A stretch of DNA of 5,626 bases from NCBI GenBank assembly GCA_027066695.1, contig JAMONE010000237.1, forward strand, positions 1 to 5,626, written 5' to 3'. Made by a program: the position numbers and the translations under genes. Shown one piece after another: positions 1 through 5,206 of the stretch. Position 1 is the stretch's first letter, and each line of letters starts with the position of its first letter. Under the pieces are notes generated by a model, which had not been told where the DNA came from, made no database searches, and saw only the letters and a program-made list of their open reading frames with translations. The stretch comes from Micavibrio sp. (GTDB taxonomy: Bacteria > Pseudomonadota > Alphaproteobacteria > Micavibrionales > Micavibrionaceae).

Positions 1-1
1 A

Positions 2-2065
2 ATGAAGGAGCAATCAACGACCGCTATTACTACGGCTCAAAATAAAATCGAGGCAATAACAAAAAGCTTTGGCGCGTTAAGCACGCAAGTTGGAAAACTG
101 GAAAAGTTACGTGATAAAGGCGTTAATGATTATATTAAAGCTTTTCCTAACAATGAAGATAAATATATAGACATCCGCACCCAACTTAATGCGTCAATAA
201 CATCATTGCGCTTACAGATGGGCGCTGATCTCGAAAAGGCAACTACTAAAGCTAAAACGGAGGACATACTTAAGGATATTGTAAAAATCAACAATATAAT
301 TAAAGACGCAGACACTCCTTCTTTAGTAGAAATGAAACGCATAGAACAAATCGAAGCTATAGCCAAATTACCTGATGTTAGCGTGCTTAATCAGCGTAGA
401 GAAGAAGAAATAAAGGGTATATACACGCAATATGAAACGGCACTTACAGATGCAACGCCATTAACAAGTGCTGCGCCTGTAAGAGATATTATGCAGACTA
501 TTGAAGATGAAAAGAAAAAAGTTGCGGCGGAGCTTGCTAAAGCTAAAGAATTACAAGCTGAAGCCAAGAAAAAAGCCGATGCACAAAAAATTATAGATGA
601 TAAAGCGGCAAAAGATGCACAAGCAGCAAAAGAGGCGCAAACCAAATTGGATGCTCAAGCTGTAGAAGCTGAAAAAGCTAGATTAGCAGCTGAAACTAAG
701 AACAGAACGGACTACCCTAAGTTAGCTGCTCAGAAAGACGCGGCCTTGGTGACTATGGTTAGTATCAGCGCAGCCGTAAAAAGCGTGAGCAGTAGTGTAG
801 ATGGAATTGAAAAAACACTTAAAGTAATGGACTCGCAAATTGAGCAGGTTAAAAAAGTTAAGGAAGAGCTTTTAGCCAAGGATGGCGAGGAAAACAAAGA
901 TGCGCGCGTTAGAAAACTCGATAATGTAATCGATAAAATCACTGCCCGCCGCGCAGAAGTCGCTCTGAAAGTTGCTCCTTTAACCTCAATCAAGGCAACC
1001 GCCGATGCTCTTGAGGAAAATGCGCGGGCTCTTAGTAAGGAAATTAAGAATATAGAATATGGTGCTGAATTTGCTGCTAGTGATGCTATTGATAAGAATG
1101 CAGAGCTTAAAAAACTTATCGCTGTGGCCAAAATAGAAAGCGATAAAGCAGCAGAAATTACATCTGAAGCTGAAAAGCTGTTTAAAGCTAATCGCACGGA
1201 TATGAGATTAAATAGTGATTACACGCTATTTAAGGATGGTAAAACAATCCAACAATACATGTATGACTTTGATAATGGTGGAATTGGTAGCCAACTTATC
1301 TCAAGCGAGAACGGCGCCCCTAGCAAGGTTGGGGCTCTTGCTGGAGTTTTTAAATCTACAGTTTCAGGAGCATTAGATTTCTGGGGCGATATGAAGCGCG
1401 GAACAACATCTGATGAAGAGCGTTTCTTCCTGAACCTTGCGCAATTTGGCGCAGGTGTATTTGGAACTATGATTGCGATTAATACACTTAATATAATTCC
1501 GGGTGTTAATATATCAGGTGGGTGGAGCAAGCTTATCATTGGCGCGGCGGCTCTATATTTCTTATCAAAATCTGGCGAAGTTAATAATGAAATGCTTAAA
1601 TCAGCTGCAGGATCATCGCTGGCAGATAAGTATTATGAAGATATGGAAGGCGTAACAAACTCTAATAAAAAGACAAAACCACCTGTAGAGCAAGGTGCTG
1701 GTAAAAATCTTCCAAAGGGCACAGGCAGTGTTGACGTTAAAAACCAAGAGACAGGTGAAACAAAAACAGTTGATTTCACAGTAAATCTTAAGGAGGCAAG
1801 CGTAATAAGCCATAAAGGCGGAGTGCCAAAAACAGCAGCCGATATAGCCGTTAAGAAAGAATTACTTGCGGTCACGCAAGGTAATTGTAACAATATTGCC
1901 GCTATGCCTGAAATGGAAGATCAAGTAGGACCACATACATTAACGCTTGAAAATATTAAAAGCCGTAAAGATGGAACAGTTTTACATACTGGGCCAGTTA
2001 CTATTGAATATATGTGCGGAGCATCGGCAAACGATGCGGTGACAATTGATCAAAAAGCAAGCTAA
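2..2065 (+). CDS. Large Ala/Lys-rich coiled-coil protein with two membrane segments, family not recognised (5' end possibly cut)
   Basis: I do not recognise this gene. The frame is open for 687 codons from an ATG at the second base of the window to TAA. No ribosome binding site can be seen upstream, so this Met may be internal and the true start may lie outside. Roughly residues 1-400 are almost entirely predicted helix and coiled coil. Residues about 168-233 form a charged Ala/Lys/Glu stretch like the rod of TolA-type proteins. A hydrophobic region follows with two likely membrane segments at about 475-499 and 508-524, separated by a short Pro/Gly turn. The last 160 residues or so are soluble, with a Pro/Lys/Gly linker, a probable beta-rich domain and Cys residues in NCNN and YMCG. 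The layout suggests a membrane-anchored rod or scaffold, which is inference only. A structural or tail-length protein was considered, but nothing phage-specific is visible. Its stop is 46 bases before the next gene, so the two are probably co-transcribed. Confidence 0.8.
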   Translation: MKEQSTTAITTAQNKIEAITKSFGALSTQVGKLEKLRDKGVNDYIKAFPNNEDKYIDIRTQLNASITSLRLQMGADLEKATTKAKTEDILKDIVKINNIIKDADTPSLVEMKRIEQIEAIAKLPDVSVLNQRREEEIKGIYTQYETALTDATPLTSAAPVRDIMQTIEDEKKKVAAELAKAKELQAEAKKKADAQKIIDDKAAKDAQAAKEAQTKLDAQAVEAEKARLAAETKNRTDYPKLAAQKDAALVTMVSISAAVKSVSSSVDGIEKTLKVMDSQIEQVKKVKEELLAKDGEENKDARVRKLDNVIDKITARRAEVALKVAPLTSIKATADALEENARALSKEIKNIEYGAEFAASDAIDKNAELKKLIAVAKIESDKAAEITSEAEKLFKANRTDMRLNSDYTLFKDGKTIQQYMYDFDNGGIGSQLISSENGAPSKVGALAGVFKSTVSGALDFWGDMKRGTTSDEERFFLNLAQFGAGVFGTMIAINTLNIIPGVNISGGWSKLIIGAAALYFLSKSGEVNNEMLKSAAGSSLADKYYEDMEGVTNSNKKTKPPVEQGAGKNLPKGTGSVDVKNQETGETKTVDFTVNLKEASVISHKGGVPKTAADIAVKKELLAVTQGNCNNIAAMPEMEDQVGPHTLTLENIKSRKDGTVLHTGPVTIEYMCGASANDAVTIDQKAS

Positions 2066-2111
2066 AGGGACGTAGGCAGGTTATGACTTTCAATATATCG
2101 GAGCAAATGTT

Positions 2112-2600
2112 ATGATTTTGTTAAGTGTTAATCCATATGATGGTTTTGACCACTTTACAAACATGCCTTTTCTGGCGAGTCAGATTATGTCCGAAGAAGA
2201 AAACGAAGAGAAGAAAGATACAAAACCAAGCACGCCACCTAGTATGGGAAAAGACTGGGGCTCTGGCTTTGGATCTGGTCGCGCGAAACTATTCGACAGC
2301 CCCGATGACTTTGATATTTACTGCGATAGAGAGCGTGAGATTAACTATATTTTTCACGGATGTGAGCTGAACTGCACTATCGATCATTTGGAATATGACC
2401 CTGAAACACAAAGAATTGCCGTTCATACAAATGACCGCCAACAGCTTGATCTAGGTGCAAAAATTCAGTGGCTAGTACGACCATATATCGCAAGAGAACA
2501 AGATTTATTTATAATCCGCACCAAAAATGGCGAAGCTATTGACGGCGTGGAAGTGCATTTAAAAATAAAAGACCCAGAGATACAAAAAACTTTGAATTAA
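2112..2600 (+). CDS. Hypothetical 162-aa soluble protein
   Basis: The family is not recognised. The ATG at 2112 has a CGGAG ribosome binding site at 2099-2103, 8 bases upstream, which supports this start over the internal Met26 (MSEEENEEKKD). Residues 1-25 are mildly hydrophobic. Residues about 26-60 are acidic, then Pro/Ser/Gly-rich, and probably disordered. From about residue 62 to the end the sequence looks like a compact beta-rich domain, with alternating hydrophobic strands and Cys residues in DIYCDRE and HGCELNC. There is no membrane segment or convincing signal peptide. A 10-codon ORF (2083-2115) ends in an ATGA overlap with the start codon, so translation could be coupled to it. The gene lies 46 bases behind the coiled-coil membrane gene and may encode a partner of that protein, which is inference. 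Confidence 0.75.
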   Translation: MILLSVNPYDGFDHFTNMPFLASQIMSEEENEEKKDTKPSTPPSMGKDWGSGFGSGRAKLFDSPDDFDIYCDREREINYIFHGCELNCTIDHLEYDPETQRIAVHTNDRQQLDLGAKIQWLVRPYIAREQDLFIIRTKNGEAIDGVEVHLKIKDPEIQKTLN

Positions 2601-2626
2601 GTGAAAAAACTTCGGGCTTTTTTAAC
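2601..2626 (+). terminator. Possible weak intrinsic terminator after the 162-aa gene
   Basis: Directly after the stop codon, A6 at 2604-2609 can pair with T6 at 2618-2623 around a small C-TTCG-G loop. The stem is almost all A-T and contains a GC bulge, so it is a poor hairpin. Its position, before a TATAAT box and the next gene, is what makes a terminator plausible. Confidence 0.3.
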
Positions 2627-2636
2627 TAATTGCATA

Positions 2637-2642
2637 TATAAT
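2637..2642 (+). promoter_or_regulatory. Candidate -10 box before the 120-aa gene
   Basis: A perfect TATAAT lies in an AT-rich gap, 36 bases before the GTG start at 2678. I see no convincing -35 box at the usual 16-18 base spacing, so the promoter call rests on the -10 box and its position just after a possible terminator. Confidence 0.3.
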
Positions 2643-2677
2643 AGTTGTAAGTAATAAAATGAAAACGGAATTGATGA

Positions 2678-3040
2678 GTGGATCATATAGAACAGAATGA
2701 GGAAAAACCTCCAGTCGGAACTTTGGCTGATTTTGTTTATGGTGTTACGAAAGATAACGAGCTTGAAGTTTCTGTTGCTATAAATGAAGATGGAAGGGTA
2801 ATTCTCTTTCATAACAAAGTTTTTAAAAATAATTTGTCTTGGTTAGAATTTGACTTAAGAACAAATGAATTGGATTTTATACTTGATGGTGGAGAAATGC
2901 GAAACTTCGGAATGCCGCTGGATCGCTCAGTATCAAAACATATGCAAAACACGCATCAGGTATTAACAGTTTTGTTGGATGATGAAACGGGAAACGCCAA
3001 AGAAGGCCATTACATCCCCTTAATCCTCCATCAAAGTTAA
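2678..3040 (+). CDS. Hypothetical 120-aa acidic protein, GTG start
   Basis: The family is not recognised. A TGA in the same frame sits directly before the GTG at 2678, so this GTG is the only practical start. The segment ACGGA at 2665-2669, 8 bases upstream, is a usable ribosome binding site. The protein is acidic and soluble with no membrane segment. A short charged N-terminus is followed by alternating hydrophobic and polar residues suggesting a beta-rich fold (for example VAINEDGRVILFHN), and then by RNFGMPLDRSVSKHMQ and a conserved-looking end with HYIPLILHQ. A 13-codon ORF in another frame (ATG at 2659, TGA at 2698-2700) overlaps the start, so translation may be coupled, or the true N-terminus may depend on a frameshift. 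The gene is probably transcribed from its own promoter in the gap upstream. Confidence 0.7.
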   Translation: MDHIEQNEEKPPVGTLADFVYGVTKDNELEVSVAINEDGRVILFHNKVFKNNLSWLEFDLRTNELDFILDGGEMRNFGMPLDRSVSKHMQNTHQVLTVLLDDETGNAKEGHYIPLILHQS

Positions 3041-3088
3041 GATAAAGATCTACATATAAGTAGGCTAATGGGTTTATTAAAAGAAATT

Positions 3089-3095
3089 GAAGGAG
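3089..3095 (+). promoter_or_regulatory. Strong ribosome binding site that sets the start of the 53-aa gene
   Basis: GAAGGAG stands 8 bases before the ATG at 3104. The in-frame ATG at 3068 has only a TAGG three bases away, which is too close. This makes 3104 the likely start, and the 12 codons before it would be leader. Confidence 0.7.
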
Positions 3096-3103
3096 TTAAA
3101 AAT

Positions 3104-3265
3104 ATGAGTGAAGTATTAGACAACGTTTTTAATAATGTAGCACAGCACACAATGCTATTCGGACATGACGGCGAGTCAACAATGAAGCCTTTTGCTAATG
3201 CAGTCAATGATTTATCAGATCCAAATATGTCATCAACATATGGTATTTCCAATGGTATGGCTTAA
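3104..3265 (+). CDS. Small hypothetical protein, 53 aa
   Basis: The family is not recognised. The start at 3104 is chosen for the strong GAAGGAG site. Using the in-frame ATG at 3068 would give 65 aa. The protein begins MSEVLDNVFNNVAQHT, which could form an amphipathic helix. It then has a Gly/Asp turn (FGHDGEST), a second possible helix (MKPFANAVNDLSD) and a Ser/Gly/Met-rich tail. It has no Cys, no membrane segment and no signal peptide. The good ribosome binding site and the strong terminator right after it argue that it is a real gene rather than a chance frame. It is the last gene of the plus-strand block. Confidence 0.6.
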   Translation: MSEVLDNVFNNVAQHTMLFGHDGESTMKPFANAVNDLSDPNMSSTYGISNGMA

Positions 3266-3299
3266 ATTTAACTGATGTTAATTTAACTCTGAAATAACC

Positions 3300-3331
3300 A
3301 AAACAGGCCGTGTCTGACTCCGCCTGTTTTT
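3300..3331. terminator. Hairpin terminator between convergent gene blocks
   Basis: A 9-bp stem pairs AAAACAGGC (3300-3308) with GCCTGTTTT (3322-3330) around a 13-base loop, and a run of five T's follows on the plus strand. On the minus strand the stem also ends in four T's. It sits 35 bases after the 53-aa gene and 28 bases past the end of the holin gene, so it can serve both directions, more strongly the plus strand. The gap before it (3262-3286) holds a weaker AT-rich inverted repeat with loop TGAT. Confidence 0.8.
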
Positions 3332-3358
3332 CTATGCCCAAATTTTATATTTATACCA

Positions 3359-3877
3359 CTAATCATTCCAGAAAATCACATCACGCGCCGTAGCCGAGCG
3401 TTTATCTTCGCTGCGCTTATATACATATATCCCAAGCACCGACAAGCCAACCGCCCAAATCGCGCTCAAATTTCCCATGGCCGCCATAACCACGCCTGCT
3501 TTATCGGTGTCGAATATGATAACATAGGCGATGCCAAACATTTGCGCCGCCCAAGTCAGAGCCATTAAATAGCCAAAAGTCGGGCGCATCCTGCGGACAT
3601 ATTTATCCTTTGAGGCTACTTCCGCGCGCAAGGATTTATTGATCTCGGCCAAGCTGCCCTGATAATTAGAGATTTCCAGCTCCGCCATTTTCTCTGTGTG
3701 GCGATTAGCTTCGGCGAGCTGCTCAGGAGTTATCCCACCATTTTTTATAACCTCGCCGACCTTATCAAGCGCATCTGACGCGCTTTTAGCCACAGGGTTA
3801 TCCACAACCCCCAAAGCACTGGAAACAATAGCAATTAAAACTGGCAACCCAATTTTTGATAGTATAGATGATAACAT
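3359..3877 (-). CDS. Phage/GTA-type holin with three membrane helices
   Basis: This 172-aa protein matches, from memory, the alphaproteobacterial three-helix holin family described for gene-transfer-agent release. A holin forms lesions in the inner membrane at a set time so that an endolysin can reach the peptidoglycan. Membrane segments are at about residues 9-25, 101-122 and 136-153. A soluble helical part lies between the first two, ending in the family-like stretch SLRAEVASKDKYVRRMRP before TFGYLMALTWA. The C-terminus is charged (YKRSEDKRSA). The ATG at 3877 has AAAAGGA at 3885-3891, about 7 bases upstream. It is the last gene of the minus-strand block, directly after the endolysin gene, as expected for a lysis cassette. 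No frameshift or missing segment is visible. Confidence 0.85.
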   Translation of the reverse strand: MLSSILSKIGLPVLIAIVSSALGVVDNPVAKSASDALDKVGEVIKNGGITPEQLAEANRHTEKMAELEISNYQGSLAEINKSLRAEVASKDKYVRRMRPTFGYLMALTWAAQMFGIAYVIIFDTDKAGVVMAAMGNLSAIWAVGLSVLGIYVYKRSEDKRSATARDVIFWND

Positions 3878-3902
3878 AATTTTATCCTTTTAGTTTTAAG
3901 AA

Positions 3903-3966
3903 CGCGGCACTTGCCACGAGCGTTCAGTCGAACGCTTGTTAGTTTAAGGGCGGCGGACTTCCGCCG
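3903..3966. repeat. Cluster of palindromic elements between endolysin and holin genes
   Basis: This gap holds three hairpins. GGC-ACTT-GCC is at 3906-3915, with two more outer pairs across one mismatch. A 7-bp stem AGCGTTC/GAACGCT with loop AGTC is at 3919-3936. CGGCGG-ACTT-CCGCCG, 6 bp, is at 3951-3966 and begins just past the endolysin stop codon. The first and third share the loop ACTT, and the third is identical to the GC hairpin at 4530-4545. No T-run follows the hairpins on the minus strand, so they are not standard terminators. Confidence 0.75.
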
Positions 3967-3968
3967 AG

Positions 3969-4505
3969 CTAACCAACTAAATTATAAAATTTATGGCTAC
4001 CAATAACAGTTATAGGCTCTTTGCCTTTTGCCCAGTATGGCATTATATAAGCAGCGTGATAATGCGTTGCTCCGCCCGTGACATCCTCCAAAGCCCCTGC
4101 AACCGCGCGGTTTGCAATTCTTAGAGCGGTGGCGAAATACAAATCTCTCTTATCAACTTCTTGCAGCTTTCTGAAATTCGGATCGCTCCTATTCCAGCAC
4201 GAAAACTGATATGGCTTTTGGCAAATTTGAATAATATCATTTCCCCACCAGAACTTACCCTTTTCCCGAGCTATTTTCTCGCGGTTAAGAATAACATTAG
4301 CTACAGCTTTCATGCCGTCCGCACCCTCGCCTCGCGCCTCACCCCAAAGAGTGCGCGCCAGCACGTCTACCGTGATTTCATTATAAAATTCATTCATGGT
4401 TTTCCCTTCTTCGGATATGCCGCAGCTATCCATAGCTATTAATTTTGGTTTTTTACGGCGAACTTTTGCCGAGGATACAGTCGTATCCTTTGGTTTTTTA
4501 GTCAT
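3969..4505 (-). CDS. SleB/CwlJ-type cell wall hydrolase, probable phage endolysin
   Basis: This 178-aa protein belongs to the SleB/CwlJ cell wall hydrolase family (Hydrolase_2), which cuts peptidoglycan. The domain runs from about residue 45 to the end with the family landmarks in order: ARTLWGEARGEG (Glu56 is the expected catalytic residue), AVANVILNR, FWWG, ICQKPYQFSCWN, DPN, GGATHYHA and IGSHKFY. No signal peptide is present, which fits an endolysin that needs the holin encoded next. The ATG at 4505 has AAGGA 7 bases upstream. However, most of the first 23 codons are a diverged copy of the palindromic repeats around the gene. Met37 (ATG at 4397) has its own GAAGGG site 6 bases upstream and would give a 142-aa protein that keeps the whole domain. 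The assignment is firm; the start is uncertain. Confidence 0.9.
   Translation of the reverse strand: MTKKPKDTTVSSAKVRRKKPKLIAMDSCGISEEGKTMNEFYNEITVDVLARTLWGEARGEGADGMKAVANVILNREKIAREKGKFWWGNDIIQICQKPYQFSCWNRSDPNFRKLQEVDKRDLYFATALRIANRAVAGALEDVTGGATHYHAAYIMPYWAKGKEPITVIGSHKFYNLVG
4404..4409 (-). promoter_or_regulatory. Internal ribosome binding site for a shorter endolysin start
   Basis: On the minus strand GAAGGG lies 6 bases before the ATG at 4397 (Met37, MNEFYNEITVD), just ahead of the hydrolase domain. It could direct a 142-aa form, either as the original start or as a second product. Confidence 0.45.
4443..4500. repeat. Palindromic repeat copy inside the endolysin coding sequence
   Basis: Positions 4443-4473 match the inter-gene repeat at 4517-4547 at 27 of 31 bases. 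They include hairpin A (CGGCGA-ACTT-TTGCCG, 4456-4471, one G-T pair). Hairpin B follows at once (AGGATAC-AGTC-GTATCCT, 4472-4489, 7 perfect pairs). The 12-base direct repeat TTTGGTTTTTTA occurs at 4444-4455 and 4489-4500, 45 bases apart, so the segment keeps the reading frame and adds 15 codons. In the protein this shows as KKPK occurring twice in the first 21 residues. Confidence 0.7.
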
Positions 4506-4569
4506 TTTGATTTCCTTTTTGATTTTTTACGGCGGACTTCCGCCGAGCCACGATTGTGACTTTAGTCAT
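4501..4569. repeat. 69-bp dispersed repeat, copy at the endolysin start
   Basis: This segment matches 5084-5152 with 5 differences. On the minus strand it contains ATGACTAAA, a GC hairpin (CGGCGG/CCGCCG, 4530-4545), an A-rich stretch, the ribosome binding site AAGGA and the start codon of the endolysin gene. Its distal part is also the beginning of the first 120-bp tandem unit. Confidence 0.8.
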
Positions 4570-4760
4570 GAAAGTGATTTGCATTTATGCAAATTGTACC
4601 GAGCGACTGCGAGGCGCACGCTAGTGCGTAAAAACTTAAAGCTTTAAAACCACGGACTTCCGCCGAGCCACGATTGTAGCTTTAGTCATGAAAGTGATTT
4701 GCATTTATGCAAATTGTACCAAGCGACTGCGAGGCGCACGCTAGTGCGTAAAAACTTAAA
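4531..4760. repeat. Two tandem copies of a 120-bp palindrome-rich unit
   Basis: Positions 4531-4640 and 4651-4760 are 120 bases apart and differ at only 5 of 110 positions. Each unit carries a GC hairpin with loop ACTT, a perfect ATTTGCAT-TT-ATGCAAAT inverted repeat (4577-4594 in the first copy) and CGCAC-GCTA-GTGCG (4615-4628). The first unit ends with the 12-base palindrome TTAAAGCTTTAA (4636-4647). The second copy has lost pairs in its GC hairpin (CACGG in place of GGCGG). The pair fills the gap between the 106-aa gene and the endolysin gene, and no protein gene is supported in this stretch. A fragment resembling the unit continues into the end of the 106-aa gene (about 4762-4783). Confidence 0.85.
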
Positions 4761-4767
4761 GTTTTAA

Positions 4768-5088
4768 TCATGAAGGCTTTGCACCAATGCTAGCAGTTTT
4801 CATCGCTGTTCTATCAAGCTTTGCTTCAATCCGAAGCAAATGTTCAACAAGGCGATGTTCAAGCGAGCGCAAATCTTTTTGCGAAGCATAGCTCTTGGCC
4901 ACCTCCAGTTTAAACGAAGCCAGAGCGTCACGTAGCTGCTCACTTCTGCGATCAAGGTTAAATTGCACCTCGTCAATTGCCTTGTTAGTATCGATCCTAG
5001 TGCGCCAAATCATTAGCAGCAGCCCCGCCAATGCAGGCAAATCAACCACCGTGATCCACCACAGTAAATCATTCGAAATTTCTGTCAT
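4768..5088 (-). CDS. Small membrane-anchored coiled-coil phage protein, 106 aa
   Basis: This is a 106-aa protein with one hydrophobic helix at about residues 8-28 (LLWWITVVDLPALAGLLLMIW). A long charged amphipathic helix follows to about residue 92, ending in LEHRLVEHLLRIEAKLD. The pattern fits short, uncharacterised proteins I recall near lysis or terminase genes of alphaproteobacterial phages, but I cannot name the family. Its place between terminase and endolysin, and its membrane-plus-coiled-coil form, suggest a lysis accessory such as an inner-membrane spanin-like or regulatory protein. That is inference. The ATG at 5088 has AAGGA 7 bases upstream, in a leader that is nearly identical to that of the endolysin gene. 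The stop codon abuts the tandem repeats, and the last codons resemble the repeat. Confidence 0.75.
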   Translation of the reverse strand: MTEISNDLLWWITVVDLPALAGLLLMIWRTRIDTNKAIDEVQFNLDRRSEQLRDALASFKLEVAKSYASQKDLRSLEHRLVEHLLRIEAKLDRTAMKTASIGAKPS

Positions 5089-5152
5089 TTTGATTTCCTT
5101 TTTGATTTTTTACGGCGGATTGCCGCCGAGCCACAATTGTGGTTTTAGTCAT
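5084..5152. repeat. 69-bp dispersed repeat, copy at the start of the 106-aa gene
   Basis: This is the second copy of the segment at 4501-4569, with 5 differences. The GC stem is intact (CGGCGG/CCGCCG, 5113-5128), while its loop is ATTG in place of ACTT. The next hairpin is a perfect 12-base palindrome, CCACAATTGTGG (5131-5142). Ribosome binding site and start codon of the 106-aa gene lie inside the repeat. Confidence 0.8.
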
Positions 5153-5171
5153 TCCAAACTTGATTTGGAAT
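5151..5171. repeat. 8-bp inverted repeat in the gap after the terminase gene
   Basis: ATTCCAAA (5151-5158) pairs perfectly with TTTGGAAT (5164-5171) around a 5-base loop. It directly adjoins the 69-bp repeat, at the place where the 120-bp units have their own ATTTGCAT inverted repeat. No T-run follows on the minus strand. Confidence 0.5.
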
Positions 5172-5206
5172 CCATTAATATCTCCCCCCGCCTACGCAAG
5201 GAAGTT

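Noticed and set aside
130..1893. Minus-strand frames opposite the large coiled-coil gene (130-366, 391-645, 730-1197, 1219-1539, 1613-1893)
   Set aside because: They are Ser/Ala/Leu-rich mirror images of an Ala/Lys/Glu-rich gene on the plus strand, with no ribosome binding site or recognisable domain.
3068..3103. ATG at 3068 as the start of the small gene before the terminator
   Set aside because: It has no properly spaced ribosome binding site, while the ATG at 3104 has GAAGGAG 8 bases upstream.
4530..4545. GC hairpin as an intrinsic terminator
   Set aside because: On the minus strand the hairpin is followed by an A-run rather than a T-run; on the plus strand the T-run comes before the hairpin. 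Neither order fits an intrinsic terminator.
4531..4760. CRISPR array
   Set aside because: There are only two copies, the unit is 120 bp, there are no variable spacers and no cas gene is visible.
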